64,000 bases of DNA from Leucobacter sp. CX169 (GTDB taxonomy: Bacteria > Actinomycetota > Actinomycetes > Actinomycetales > Microbacteriaceae), in contig NZ_CP071051.1 of NCBI RefSeq assembly GCF_017161405.1, positions 2,480,001 to 2,544,000 on the forward strand, given 5' to 3'. The position numbers and the translations under genes were made by a program. This document shows positions 17,846 through 26,161 of the stretch, piece by piece (position 1 is the first letter of the stretch; the number at the start of each line of letters is the position of its first letter). The notes beneath the pieces are model-generated. The model saw only the letters and a list, made by a program, of their open reading frames with translations. It did no database searches and was not told where the DNA came from.

Positions 17846-17863
17846 GTAAGGGCACCCTTACCG
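17846..17863 (-). promoter_or_regulatory. Palindromic DtxR/IdeR-type iron box upstream of efeU
   Basis: A perfect 18-base palindrome, GGTAAGGGCACCCTTACC. It holds the AGG-N4-CCT core seen in DtxR/IdeR operators and lies just upstream of efeU. Assignment to the DtxR encoded at 27635-28330 is inference. Confidence 0.65.
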
Positions 17864-17916
17864 AATCAAGTTATCACAGATTCATCAGATCAATGATCGG
17901 CCCCCGAAAATGCCAG

Positions 17917-17946
17917 ATGGGCCCCGACCGTGTGGTCGGGGCCCAT
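17917..17946 (-). terminator. Terminator of the amino-acid ABC operon
   Basis: A 13-base perfect stem, ATGGGCCCCGACC, with a GTGT loop, 15 bases after the stop of the ATPase gene. On the minus strand it is followed a few bases later by ATTTTC. It may also serve as a barrier between this operon and efeU. Confidence 0.75.
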
Positions 17947-17960
17947 CCAAGGTGTTCTGA

Positions 17961-18725
17961 CTACAGCACCTTCGAGAGGAACGCCTGGGTGCGTCCGTGC
18001 TGTGGCCGCAGCAGCACATCGTCGGGTGCACCGTGCTCAACGACGGCGCCGCCGTCCATGAATGTCACGGTGTCAGCCACCTCGCGAGCGAAGCCCATCT
18101 CGTGGGTGACCACGATCATGGTCATGCCGCTTTCGGCGAGGTTCTTCATCACATCGAGCACCTCGCCGACGAGCTCCGGGTCGAGCGCACTCGTCGGCTC
18201 GTCGAACAGCATGAGGTCAGGCTTCATCGCGAGCGCCCGGGCGATCGCGATCCGCTGCTGCTGTCCGCCGGACAGCTCTCTCGGGTACGCGTCGGCCTTG
18301 TCAGCGAGTCCGACGCGGTCGAGCAGCTCGAACGCCAGGTCGGTCGCCTCCAACTTGTTCTTCCGGCTCACGTTCATCGGCGCACACGTAATGTTCTCGA
18401 ACGCCGTCATGTGTGGGAACAGGTTGAAGCGCTGGAACACCATGCCGATGTTCACCCGCTGCTGCGCCGCCTCGGACGGCTTGAGCTCGTAGAGCTTATT
18501 CCCGTGCTCGCGATACCCGATGAGCTCGCCGTCCACCTCGATCCTGCCCGAATCGATCGTCTCGAGATGGTTGATGCAGCGCAGGAACGTCGACTTGCCC
18601 GAGCCCGAGGGGCCAAGCAAGCAGCTCACCTCGCCCCGCTTCACCTCGAAGTCGATGCCCTTGAGTACGTGGTTGTCGCCGAAGGATTTGTAGACCTGTT
18701 GCGCGACGAGCTTGATCTCGCTCAT
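17961..18725 (-). CDS. Polar amino acid ABC transporter ATP-binding protein (GlnQ/HisP type)
   Basis: A 254-residue ATPase energising uptake through the adjacent permease. It shows Walker [10 protein letters not shown] near residue 37, the signature ELSGGQQQR, Walker [13 protein letters not shown], and the switch histidine VVTHEMGFA. The sequence family is the polar-amino-acid (PAAT) group. Its ATG overlaps the stop of the permease gene. The membrane partner is broken by an insertion sequence, so this protein is probably not functional in its original complex unless another permease is used. Confidence 0.92.
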   Translation of the reverse strand: MSEIKLVAQQVYKSFGDNHVLKGIDFEVKRGEVSCLLGPSGSGKSTFLRCINHLETIDSGRIEVDGELIGYREHGNKLYELKPSEAAQQRVNIGMVFQRFNLFPHMTAFENITCAPMNVSRKNKLEATDLAFELLDRVGLADKADAYPRELSGGQQQRIAIARALAMKPDLMLFDEPTSALDPELVGEVLDVMKNLAESGMTMIVVTHEMGFAREVADTVTFMDGGAVVEHGAPDDVLLRPQHGRTQAFLSKVL

Positions 18726-19431
18726 GACTGCCCCTCGTTCGAACCGGATCCTGCCGCTGCACCGGCGACTGCCCGCGCCCCGACCGGAGTTGTGCGCACC
18801 GTGGGCTTGCGGCGCTTCTTGCTTGCCCCACCTGACGCCCCTGCGTGGCCGCGCGAGAATCGCTTCTCGAGCTGCGCCTGGCCGATCATCATGATCGAGG
18901 TGAAGAACAGGTACCAGACAGACGCCACGAGCAGCAGCGGGATCGGGTTGAGCGTCGCTGCCGAGATGTCTCGCGTGCGAGTGTAGAGGTCCCAGCTAAA
19001 GGGGACCGCCGTGACGAGCGAGGTCGTCTTGAGCATCGCGATGAGCTCGTTGCCGGTCGGCGGGATAATGACGCGCATGGCCTGCGGAATAACGACCTTG
19101 CGCATCGTGAGCCACCAGCCCATGCCAAGCGCGCTCGCGGCCTCTACCTGGCCCTCGTCAACCGAGAGCAGGCCGGCGCGCACGATCTCGGCCATGTACG
19201 ACGCCTCATTGAGCGCCAGGCCGATGACCGCGATCCAGAACACTGGCACGATGTCCATGGTCTCGATGACGAGCCAGGGTTCCTGGAAGGGAATACCAAC
19301 GTTGATCGACTGATAAATCGCCCCGAGCAGACCCCAGAACACCAGCTGCACGTACACGGGCGGGGTCTGCTGCACGGTTAGGTGACATCTGAGTTGGCTT
19401 GCCCGGGAGGGCGGCCTGGAAGGATGTCATT

Positions 19432-19740
19432 GTGCCTAAGCCTTATCCCAGTGAGTTCCGTGACGGTGTTGTGAAAGTCGCTCGAGGTCGCGAACCCGGA
19501 GTGACGATTGAGCAGATCGCGAAAGACTTCGGGGTCCATCCGATGACGCTGCAGAAATGGTTGCAACGCGCTGCGGTCGATGACGGCTCTAAGCCGGGCC
19601 AGGCCCGCGGCGAGGCGGTGGAGCTGCGCGAAGCGCGCAAGAGGATCCGCCTCCTTGAGCAGGAGAACGAGGTCCTCCGGCGGGCTGCGGCATATCTGTC
19701 GCAGGCGAATCTGCCGGGAAAAGGCTCTACCCGCTCGTGA
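19432..19740 (+). CDS. IS3-family transposase OrfA
   Basis: A 102-residue DNA-binding protein with an N-terminal helix-turn-helix (EFRDGVVKVA, IEQIAKDFGVHPMTLQKWLQRA) and a C-terminal leucine-zipper-like coil (ARKRIRLLEQENEVLRRAAAYL). The GTG start at 19432 has AAGGA upstream. The frame ends LPGKGSTRS after a GGAAAAGGC stretch. In the -1 frame this stretch continues into RLYPLVKEL of OrfB, so the usual OrfAB fusion by programmed slippage at AAAAG is likely. Confidence 0.9.
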   Translation: MPKPYPSEFRDGVVKVARGREPGVTIEQIAKDFGVHPMTLQKWLQRAAVDDGSKPGQARGEAVELREARKRIRLLEQENEVLRRAAAYLSQANLPGKGSTRS

Positions 19741-20627
19741 AGGAGCTCGCCGAGGACAGGATCCCTGTCGCGGTGACGTGCCGGGTCCTCAAGCTTGCTC
19801 GCCAGCCTTACTACCGGTGGCTGCTCGACCCGATCGCCGGTAGTGAGGTGGTCGAGGCATATCGTGCGAACGCGCTGTTCGATGCCCACCACGACGATCC
19901 CGAGTTCGGTCACCGGCTGCTCGCGGACGAGGCCCGCGACGTCGGGGAGGCAATGGCTGACCGGACAGCGTGGCGCATCTGCCGTGACAACGCGTGGTGG
20001 AGCGTGTTCGGGAAGAAACGGGGCAGGAACGGCAAGAAGCCCGGCCCGGCCGTCCACGACGATCTCTGCACGGTCACCGACGAGAATGGTCGTGTCCGGC
20101 ACGAGTTCACCGCCGAGAAGCCGAACCAACTCTGGCTGACCGATATCACCGAGCACAGGACCACCACGGACGGCAAGCTCTACCTCTGCGCGATCAAAGA
20201 CGTGTTCTCGAACAAGATCGTCGGGTACTCGATCGACTCCAGAATGAAGTCCAGTCTGGCCGTCAACGCTCTGGAGAATGCCATCGCGATGCGCGGTGAC
20301 GTCGCCGGCTGTGTGGTTCACAGCGATCGTGGATCGCAATTTCGCAGCCAGAAGTTCCTGCGGGCTCTGACCCGCAATCGCCTCGTCGGGTCGATGGGCA
20401 GAGTCGCCTCATGCGGTGACAACGCTGCCATGGAATCGTTCTTCAGTCTGCTCCAAAAGAACGTCCTCAACCGCCGTTCCTGGGCCACCCGCGAGGAGCT
20501 GCGCATAGCGATCGTGATCTGGATCGAACGAACCTACCACCGCCGCCGACGCCAACCCCGACTCGGCCGTTTGACCCCGATCGATTTCGAGGCCATCATG
20601 AACACGCCAGCCGCACTGGCTGCGTGA
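19737..20627 (+). CDS. IS3-family transposase OrfB (rve integrase core)
   Basis: The catalytic part of the transposase, at least 296 residues. It begins with the HTH_21-type segment (YRWLLDPIAGSEVVEAYRAN) and continues into the integrase core. The DDE residues appear in LWLTDITEH, VVHSDRGSQF and NAAMESFFS. The GTG start overlaps the OrfA stop (GTGA), but family proteins extend upstream in this frame through KRLYPLVKEL, so frameshifted OrfAB is the probable transposase. No internal stop is seen, so the element looks intact. Confidence 0.92.
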   Translation: MKELAEDRIPVAVTCRVLKLARQPYYRWLLDPIAGSEVVEAYRANALFDAHHDDPEFGHRLLADEARDVGEAMADRTAWRICRDNAWWSVFGKKRGRNGKKPGPAVHDDLCTVTDENGRVRHEFTAEKPNQLWLTDITEHRTTTDGKLYLCAIKDVFSNKIVGYSIDSRMKSSLAVNALENAIAMRGDVAGCVVHSDRGSQFRSQKFLRALTRNRLVGSMGRVASCGDNAAMESFFSLLQKNVLNRRSWATREELRIAIVIWIERTYHRRRRQPRLGRLTPIDFEAIMNTPAALAA

Positions 20628-21009
20628 CTAGAAACTGTCACCTAACCGTGCAGCAGACCCGCGTGCCGCGGAAGAACCAGATGACCCCCCAGGAGAGCGC
20701 ACGAAGGACCGGGTTGCTGGTCTCGCGCATGACCGCGAGGATGATGCCGATGACGATCGCGCCAAACATCGACAAGAACGTCAGGGCGAGCGTCACACCG
20801 GCAGCGGTGATGACGCGCTGATCGAACAGGTACTCAGCGAACGCCGGCCAGTCGTAGGCCTCGCGCTGCGACGCGTCCACGATGAACGCAAGCAGCAGGA
20901 AGATCAGCGCGAACGCGAGCAGGTTGCGCCAGGGGTGCCGGAGGGGCACCGCGCGAATGGGTTTCGGCGGTGCCACCGGGACCACAGTAGTGATCGGTTG
21001 GCTCATCGA

Positions 21010-21933
21010 CTATTCCGTGCCAGCGTTGACAGTGATCGCGTCGACGCGGCCGACCTCGACGCCCCAGAACTCCAGGATCTCGTCGTAGGTGCCATCGTCG
21101 TGCAGTTCCTGCATCGCCGCGGCGAAGGCCTCGACCAGCTCGGTGTTGCCCTTCTTGAACGGGGCACCGGCAGGCAGCGTGTCGTAAATCTCCGAGCCGA
21201 CGAGCTTGCCACCGCTGTTCTTGATCGCGTAGCTCACCACGGGTGAGTCCGCGACGAACGCGTACGCACGGCCGAGCGACACCGCAGCCACCATCTCCTC
21301 GGTCGTGTCGTATCCCATGACCTCGATCTTGTCCTTGCCCGCAGCCAGGCACTCCTTCTCGATCTCGGGCAGGTAGTACAGCGGCGCGGACCCACCGTTG
21401 GGCACGGAGATCTTCTGGCCACAGATGTCGAGCTCGCTCGCGATCTCGTTCTCCTTCAGCGAGCCGAACTGGTTGCCGGCCCAGAAGAAGTCGACCATGT
21501 CGAAGCTCTCCTGACGCTTGATCGTGTCGTAGTAGCCCGCGATGCCCGAGTCGAACTTGCCGAGCTCGATGTTCGGGATGATGTTCTCGAACTTCGCGAC
21601 CTGGTTGTCGGTCTCGAGGCCGAGCTTGGCGGCCGTCGCATTCATGAGGTCGACCTCCCAGCCGATCGGGTTGCCCGCATCGTCCTTGAACTCGTTCGGC
21701 GGGTAGGTGGCGTCGACGCCGAGGACGAACGTCCCGCGCTCGGCGATCTCCGAGGGGAGCATCGCCGCTGCCTCTTCGCTCACCGTGATCTTGGACAGGT
21801 CGACGGCCGTGTTCGCGGGCTTTGCCGCGTCGGTGCCTGCATCGCCACCCTTGGCGTCGGCACCTCCTGCCGCGCAACCGGTGGTCAGAAGCACTGCGAG
21901 GGCGGCCGTGGCCACCAAGCTCTTCTTCATCAT
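21010..21933 (-). CDS. Amino acid ABC transporter substrate-binding lipoprotein
   Basis: A 307-residue exported binding protein of solute-binding family 3. The N-terminus MMKKSLVATAALAVLLTTGC is a lipoprotein signal with the lipid-modified Cys at residue 20, followed by a Gly/Asp/Lys linker. The mature part includes FVLGVDATYPPNEF, IGWEVDLMNATAAKLG and GRAYAFVADSPVVSYA, typical of polar amino acid or opine binding proteins. AAAGGA precedes the ATG. It sits between the amidohydrolase and the broken permease. The substrate is not clear; the amidohydrolase neighbour suggests an N-acyl or amide derivative. Confidence 0.9.
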   Translation of the reverse strand: MMKKSLVATAALAVLLTTGCAAGGADAKGGDAGTDAAKPANTAVDLSKITVSEEAAAMLPSEIAERGTFVLGVDATYPPNEFKDDAGNPIGWEVDLMNATAAKLGLETDNQVAKFENIIPNIELGKFDSGIAGYYDTIKRQESFDMVDFFWAGNQFGSLKENEIASELDICGQKISVPNGGSAPLYYLPEIEKECLAAGKDKIEVMGYDTTEEMVAAVSLGRAYAFVADSPVVSYAIKNSGGKLVGSEIYDTLPAGAPFKKGNTELVEAFAAAMQELHDDGTYDEILEFWGVEVGRVDAITVNAGTE

Positions 21934-21981
21934 TCGTTGTTCCTTTGTTTGGGTGTGGATTGGAGGGGTAACAGTCAGGAG

Positions 21982-23652
21982 TTAGGCCGAGTAGACGAGT
22001 GCGCCGTCGCTGTAGACCCGCGCGGCGCGCGTCTCGTGAATCTCCGCGGAGCTCTTCGCGAAGGGATCCTGGTTCGTGACGACCACGTCGGCGAGATAGC
22101 CCGGAGCGACGCGACCAACCTCGTGGCTGCGCCCCATCACTTCGACGCCGCCGAGGGTGTAGGCGCGCAGCGCGGTGGCCAGGTCGAGCTTCTCGTTCTC
22201 GAGAAACACCCGCTCGTCGTAGTCGGGGTGGCTGACCGGCACTTGGCGGTTCACCGCGACGTGCATGCCGAGCCACGGGTCGGCCGAGGTCACAGGCCAG
22301 TCGGAGCCAGCGCAGAGGTGGCTGCCGCTGCGCACCAGCGACGCGAACGGGTACTGGTGGGTGACGCGCTCGTCCCCGAGGAACGGCAGCGTGAGATCGA
22401 TCATCTGGGGGTCGTAGCTTGCCCAGAGCGGCTGCATGTTCGCCGACGTGTTGAGCGCGCCGAAACGCGGCACGTCGCTCGGGTTGATGATCTGGATGTG
22501 CGCGAGCTGGTGCATCACCGTCGAGGCGTCGCCGTTCGCGGCGCGCGCCACCTCAATCGCGTCGAGCGCCTCGCGCACGGCTCGATCCCCGAGCGCATGA
22601 AAGTGCAGCTGAAAGCCCTGCCGGTCGAGCTCGGTCACAATGTCCCGCAACTTGATCGGGTCGACGAACGAGAGCCCCGCGTTTTCCGACGCTTCCGCGG
22701 TCGTCGCGCAGTCGCAGCCTGGCGCAAGATAGGGCTCGATCATCGCGGCGGTCTGGTTCTCGGCGACGCCGTCCTGCATGATCTTGATGGTGTCTGCGCG
22801 GAATCGTCCGCCGTGTGCCGCAGTGCGCTTCGCCACGAACGCGGGGATCTGCTCGAGCCCCTCCTTGCGCTCCCACCAGAGCGCGCCATTGACGCGCCCG
22901 CTGAGCTCGCCGCGCTCCTCGGCGAGCCGGTACACGTCGTAGAACTTGGGGCTGTGGTTGCCGTACTGCCCGATGAGGGCGTCCTGCCAGCTCGTGATGC
23001 CGTAGGCGATCAGCTTCGCCTGGCCGACCAGGAATCCTGCGTACATCTCGTCGAGGTTCGGCTGCGGTGCGTGCGAGAGGGCCAACATGCGGGCGCCCTC
23101 GTGCAGCGTTCCGGTGGGCTCCCCGTGCTCGTCGCGCTCGATGCGCCCATCGGCAGGATCCGGGGTGTGCGCGTCGATGCCGCAGCGCCGCAGCGCCTCG
23201 CTGTTGACCCAGGCGCTGTGGTGATCGCGGTTCGAAAGGATGATCGGGCGGTCGTTGCAGATCGCGTCGAGGTCTCCCTTGAGGGGCGCGCCGCCGGGGA
23301 ACGCGGCCTGCTGCCATCCGGCGCCGACGATCCACTCTTCGTCCGGGTTCGCCGCGACGTACTCACTCACGGTAGCGAGGTAGTCCTCGCGGTTCCAGCC
23401 GTCGGCGAGATTGCAGCCGAGCATCTCCATGCCCGCCTCGACCGGGTGCACGTGGGAATCGGTCATCCCGGGCAGCAACAGCTGTCCCGCGATGTCAACG
23501 ACCTCGGTCGACTCTCCAATGGCGGCCTCCACCTCATTCCCGAGCAGCAGGATCCTGCCGTCCTTGATGCCGACGTGGCAGGGGGCGGGGATATACTCCT
23601 CGCCCGTGAACACTGCGCCGTTGAGAAATGCGAGATCGAGCCGATCGCCCAC
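21982..23652 (-). CDS. YtcJ-like amidohydrolase
   Basis: A 556-residue metal-dependent hydrolase of the amidohydrolase superfamily, YtcJ/amidohydrolase_3 group. Metal-binding motifs are visible: GMTDSHVHP near residue 70, FHALGDRAVREALDAI near residue 350 and CAGSDWPV near residue 445. Members cleave amide, N-formyl or cyclic amide bonds in diverse small molecules. I place the start at GTG 23652 (VGDRLDL), which follows AAAGGAG by seven bases; the longer reading contains this site inside the ORF. It is the first gene of the ABC operon and is probably controlled by the divergent LacI protein. Confidence 0.85.
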   Translation of the reverse strand: MGDRLDLAFLNGAVFTGEEYIPAPCHVGIKDGRILLLGNEVEAAIGESTEVVDIAGQLLLPGMTDSHVHPVEAGMEMLGCNLADGWNREDYLATVSEYVAANPDEEWIVGAGWQQAAFPGGAPLKGDLDAICNDRPIILSNRDHHSAWVNSEALRRCGIDAHTPDPADGRIERDEHGEPTGTLHEGARMLALSHAPQPNLDEMYAGFLVGQAKLIAYGITSWQDALIGQYGNHSPKFYDVYRLAEERGELSGRVNGALWWERKEGLEQIPAFVAKRTAAHGGRFRADTIKIMQDGVAENQTAAMIEPYLAPGCDCATTAEASENAGLSFVDPIKLRDIVTELDRQGFQLHFHALGDRAVREALDAIEVARAANGDASTVMHQLAHIQIINPSDVPRFGALNTSANMQPLWASYDPQMIDLTLPFLGDERVTHQYPFASLVRSGSHLCAGSDWPVTSADPWLGMHVAVNRQVPVSHPDYDERVFLENEKLDLATALRAYTLGGVEVMGRSHEVGRVAPGYLADVVVTNQDPFAKSSAEIHETRAARVYSDGALVYSA

Positions 23653-23699
23653 TGTTTGCTCCTTTGAAAACACTCGCTAGACTGAACTAACCGCGTGTA

Positions 23700-23715
23700 A
23701 CTTAATCGTTTAAGT
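23700..23715. promoter_or_regulatory. LacI-type operator
   Basis: ACTTAATCGTTTAAGT is a near-perfect 16-base palindrome with a central CG, the hallmark of LacI/GalR operators. It lies 47 bases upstream of the amidohydrolase start, in the divergent interval shared with the LacI-family gene. Confidence 0.65.
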
Positions 23716-23835
23716 GATCTTCGGAGAATAGCTCTCCGTCGACCGCATTGTCAAAAGCGGATCATCACGGGTTGATCTCGAAGGCGTCTTGTGCGCCGCC
23801 GAACTCTCCGGGTGACCCGCACGCCAGGAGGATTT

Positions 23836-24840
23836 TTGCCCGCGACGCTCAAAGACATCGCCGCCCGCATGGGGCTCTCTGTCGCAGCTGTCTCGATGGC
23901 AATGAACGGCAAGCCGGGGGTCTCGGAGGAGACGCGTGAGCGCGTGCACCAGGTGGCCGAGGAACTCGGCTACCGCATCAACCGCTCGGGCCGCTCGCTA
24001 CGCACCTCGCGCACCGGGGCCATCGGCGTCTACTTCCCCTCAACGGTGTTGCAGTATTCGCTCTACTTCGCCGAGGTGACACGCGGCATCGCCGCCGGGC
24101 TCGCGAGCACCGACCACTCCCCCATCCTGCTGCCGTCGGCGCTCGACACGGGTGATGTGCAAGACTTCCCCGCGGTCGACGGCTTCATCGTCGTCGAGCC
24201 TCACTCGGACGATTTGGGCATGCGCGAGCTTCTCAAGGGCACCGTGCCGACGGTGTGCGTCGACCCGCCGCCGGCCGATGCGGCGCGGCCCTGGGGGGTC
24301 GTCGAGTCCGACACCCAGGCGAGCACGATCATCGCGCTCGACCGCATGCTCGAGCGCGGCACGGGAAGCCCCAGTCGGCCCGGCCTCCTCACCGTCGAAC
24401 GCGTCTCCGAGTGGACGCTCACGATCGAGGCGGTCTACCTCGACTGGTGCCGCAAGCGCGGGATCGAACCCGAGATCATTCTCATCTCGGCTCAGGAGAG
24501 CAACGAGAAGGTGCACCAGCAGCTCAGCGAGCGACTTACCGGGGCGCCGGGTGCCTGCGACGGCCTCTTCGTGTGCGGCGAGGGCGTCGCAGTGCGCATC
24601 GCGGGCGTGCTGCGCACCATGGGGCACACGGTCGGAGAGAGCGTGCTGCTCGTCTCGGGCGTCGACAGCACGATGATGCAGTTCCACACCCCGTCGATCA
24701 CGTCGGTCGACATGAACCCGTTCGTGTACGGGCAGCGTGCGGCCCAGATGATGGTGGAACTGCTCGCGGCACCCGAACGCCCGGCGCAGACGCGCACCGA
24801 GCTGATCGAGTCACCGCTGGTCGTGCGCGAGAGCTGCTGA
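23836..24840 (+). CDS. LacI-family transcriptional repressor
   Basis: A 334-residue regulator. The N-terminal helix-turn-helix and hinge read TLKDIAARMGLSVAAVSMAMNGKPGVSEETRERV, the LacI signature. A periplasmic-binding-protein-like sensor domain follows (TGAIGVYFP, ending MMVELLAAP). The start is taken as the TTG at 23836, which follows AGGAGGA; no ATG is available before the HTH. It is divergent from the amidohydrolase/ABC operon, with a LacI-type palindrome between them, so it likely represses that operon and responds to its substrate. Confidence 0.9.
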   Translation: MPATLKDIAARMGLSVAAVSMAMNGKPGVSEETRERVHQVAEELGYRINRSGRSLRTSRTGAIGVYFPSTVLQYSLYFAEVTRGIAAGLASTDHSPILLPSALDTGDVQDFPAVDGFIVVEPHSDDLGMRELLKGTVPTVCVDPPPADAARPWGVVESDTQASTIIALDRMLERGTGSPSRPGLLTVERVSEWTLTIEAVYLDWCRKRGIEPEIILISAQESNEKVHQQLSERLTGAPGACDGLFVCGEGVAVRIAGVLRTMGHTVGESVLLVSGVDSTMMQFHTPSITSVDMNPFVYGQRAAQMMVELLAAPERPAQTRTELIESPLVVRESC

Positions 24841-24873
24841 ACTGAGGCCCAAGCGCTCTGGCGCCACGTATGG

Positions 24874-24946
24874 TGCCCCAGATAGGAATCGAACCTACGA
24901 CACCTTCTTTAGGAGAGAAGTGCTCTATCCACTGAGCTACTGGGGC
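24874..24946 (-). tRNA. tRNA-Arg (anticodon CCT)
   Basis: A 73-base cloverleaf on the minus strand. Acceptor GCCCCAG pairs with CTGGGGC with discriminator A. The anticodon stem CTTCT/AGAAG closes the loop CTCCTAA, giving anticodon CCT (codon AGG). The T-arm contains GGTTCGATTCC. CCA is not encoded. Confidence 0.93.
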
Positions 24947-25055
24947 GAAAACTGCGCGGTCACCATGCTATCGCGCGCGCGCGGCGGCTGACGCCACCCG
25001 GCCCGCGTGCCCCGGCGCGTGGCGGCGCGTGGCGGCGCCGGTGCGCGGCGTTAAA

Positions 25056-25127
25056 CATGTCGGAAACGAGAATTATTCCGGAAGGAAACTGCCCTGGGCG
25101 TCCGGAATGATTGTCATTTCCGACATG
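25056..25127. promoter_or_regulatory. Two inverted 27-base Fur/Zur-like boxes
   Basis: Two 27-base copies in opposite orientation (25056-25082 and 25101-25127) match at 24 positions, starting CATGTCGGAAA and ending ATTCCGGA. Each is itself a partial palindrome; the second holds GGAATGATTGTCATTTCC, close to the Fur-family core (TGA-N3-TCA). No gene with a plausible start follows on either side before the next known features. The pair could also fold as a 27-base stem in RNA. Confidence 0.45.
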
Positions 25128-25239
25128 CGTGACAGGGGGGGGCGGCGGCTGACGCAGCGGCGGGGCGGGCACGCGGCGCGGCCAGGCGCAGCCAGGTGCG
25201 GCGCGGCCAGGTGCGGCGCGCAGCCACCCCACACACAGC
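25128..25239. repeat. Very GC-rich low-complexity stretch
   Basis: Between the paired boxes and the NlpC terminator the sequence consists of G-runs and imperfect direct copies of GCGCGGCCAGGTGCG (clearest at 25176-25225). ORFs reading through it on either strand are Ala/Arg/Pro-rich and look like composition artefacts. I see no gene here. Confidence 0.5.
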
Positions 25240-25273
25240 AAACGGGGCGCCACCCGAAGGTGACGCCCCGTTT
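25240..25273 (-). terminator. Terminator of the NlpC/P60-like gene
   Basis: Stem AAACGGGGCG / CGCCCCGTTT, 12 bases after the stop codon on the minus strand, with a short T-containing tail. Confidence 0.75.
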
Positions 25274-25285
25274 GGGAAGAAGTGC

Positions 25286-25990
25286 TTAGCCGATGCGGAC
25301 GACGACCGGGCTCGCGTTCGGGCTCCAGGCGCCCGCAACCACAGTCTGGTTGCCGCTGTAACCACTGTGCACTGCCATGCCGTTGCCGGCGTAGATGGCG
25401 ACGTGCTGGCCGGGCCAGATCAGGATGTCACCGGGGGCGTAGCCACCCGAAGTCACGACGCTGCCGTACCGGGTGTACTCGCCGACGGCGGTACCCAGGT
25501 CGCCTGCGCCGAAGCCGATCGCGCGAAGCGCGCGCTCGAGCAGGACGGTGCAATCCTGGTTCGCACCCAGCTGTGCGTACGCAGCGCCGAGGAGGCCGCT
25601 CGCGCCCGAACCGCTGGGAAGGTCAGCGCCGCCGGCGCCGCCGCCGTTGGCAACCGCCTCGGCCGCCTTGGCAGCCTTCTCTTCAGCAGCCTTGGCTGCC
25701 TCGGCCTCAGCGACCTTGCGCTGCTCGGCTGCGATTTCGTCGGCCGTGGTGGCCTGGGGAAGTTCGATGGCAACTGCCGTGTCGACGTCTACCGTGGTCA
25801 GCTGCTGGGCGGGGACCAGGTCCGGCGCACCCTCAACAGTCTGAGTCGCGTACGCGGGCATTGCGAAAGTTGCGGCCAGGCCGGCGCTCAGCGCCACACC
25901 TGCGGCAACTCGAGTGCCCTTCTTCAGCTTCGAACCAATGGTCGAAATGGACTGACGCGTCACCAGTTCGGTGCCGGGGGTCTGTGCCAA
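25286..25990 (-). CDS. Secreted NlpC/P60-like cell wall hydrolase
   Basis: A 234-residue exported protein. Residues ~1-49 form a signal peptide with a long basic N-region and a cut after AYA. A low-complexity helical linker (EAEAAKAAEEKAAKAAEA) and a Gly-rich hinge follow. The C-terminal ~110 residues resemble an NlpC/P60 cysteine peptidase: the nucleophile position is in NQDCTVLLERA and the His in GQHVAIYAG, with AVHSG after it. The usual DCSGL box is altered to DCTVL. Such enzymes cut peptidoglycan stem peptides. The start is a TTG with GAGG seven bases upstream; no ATG fits. Confidence 0.75.
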   Translation of the reverse strand: MAQTPGTELVTRQSISTIGSKLKKGTRVAAGVALSAGLAATFAMPAYATQTVEGAPDLVPAQQLTTVDVDTAVAIELPQATTADEIAAEQRKVAEAEAAKAAEEKAAKAAEAVANGGGAGGADLPSGSGASGLLGAAYAQLGANQDCTVLLERALRAIGFGAGDLGTAVGEYTRYGSVVTSGGYAPGDILIWPGQHVAIYAGNGMAVHSGYSGNQTVVAGAWSPNASPVVVRIG

Positions 25991-26161
25991 TGCTCTACCT
26001 CACGTTTGCTGATCGGGGATTCGGTTCCTACTGGAAGCAGGAGCCTCGACCAGCGTAACCGAAGATCACGGATATGTCACGCTCAGGCCAAGATCCGCGT
26101 AATCCTGCGGTTCCGGGGCCGAAAGTCGCTCTGGGTCGAGGCATTTCCCCAGGAAAAGCGC

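Larger units (their letters stand above)
19363..20660 (+). mobile_element. Complete IS3-family insertion sequence, 1298 bp
   Basis: The ends are perfect 25-base inverted repeats: the left end begins GGGTCTGCTGCACGGTTAGG and continues TGACA, and the right end is its exact complement. It is flanked by a 3-base direct repeat GCG (19360-19362 and 20661-20663), the duplication size usual for several IS3 groups. It carries overlapping orfA and orfB with the DDE triad. Removing element plus one GCG restores the host permease frame exactly, which fixes the boundaries well. Confidence 0.9.
18722..21006 (-). pseudogene. Amino acid ABC transporter permease, split by an IS3-family element
   Basis: The N-terminal part (21006 down to about 20664) encodes residues up to WFFRGT, and the C-terminal part (19362 down to 18722) resumes with PVYVQLVFWG. 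Removing the IS and one copy of the 3-base duplication joins these as FFRGTPVYVQL in one frame. The rejoined gene is 984 bases, encoding a 327-residue HisM/GlnP-type permease with the EAA-loop-like segment LGMGWWLTMRKVVIPQAMR. The C-terminus has a basic/alanine-rich tail. It starts three bases after the binding-protein stop and overlaps the ATPase start. The interruption should abolish transport by this system. Confidence 0.9.

Noticed and set aside
18722-19375. Annotating the C-terminal permease fragment as a complete gene
   Set aside because: The frame opens inside the IS terminal repeat and the protein lacks its first membrane helices; it belongs to the split permease.
21937-23667. 576-residue ORF on the plus strand
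   Set aside because: It is antisense to the amidohydrolase gene, whose metal motifs are intact on the other strand.
24960-25253. ORFs on both strands across the Fur/Zur-like boxes
   Set aside because: The two products resemble each other only because of the inverted repeat; the rest is low-complexity Ala/Arg/Pro.
25991-26161. c-di-AMP (ydaO-type) riboswitch upstream of the NlpC/P60-like gene
   Set aside because: Such switches often precede cell wall hydrolase genes in actinobacteria, and some GGAACC/CAGCAAAC pieces are suggestive, but I could not match the conserved core and fold; a covariance search would decide.
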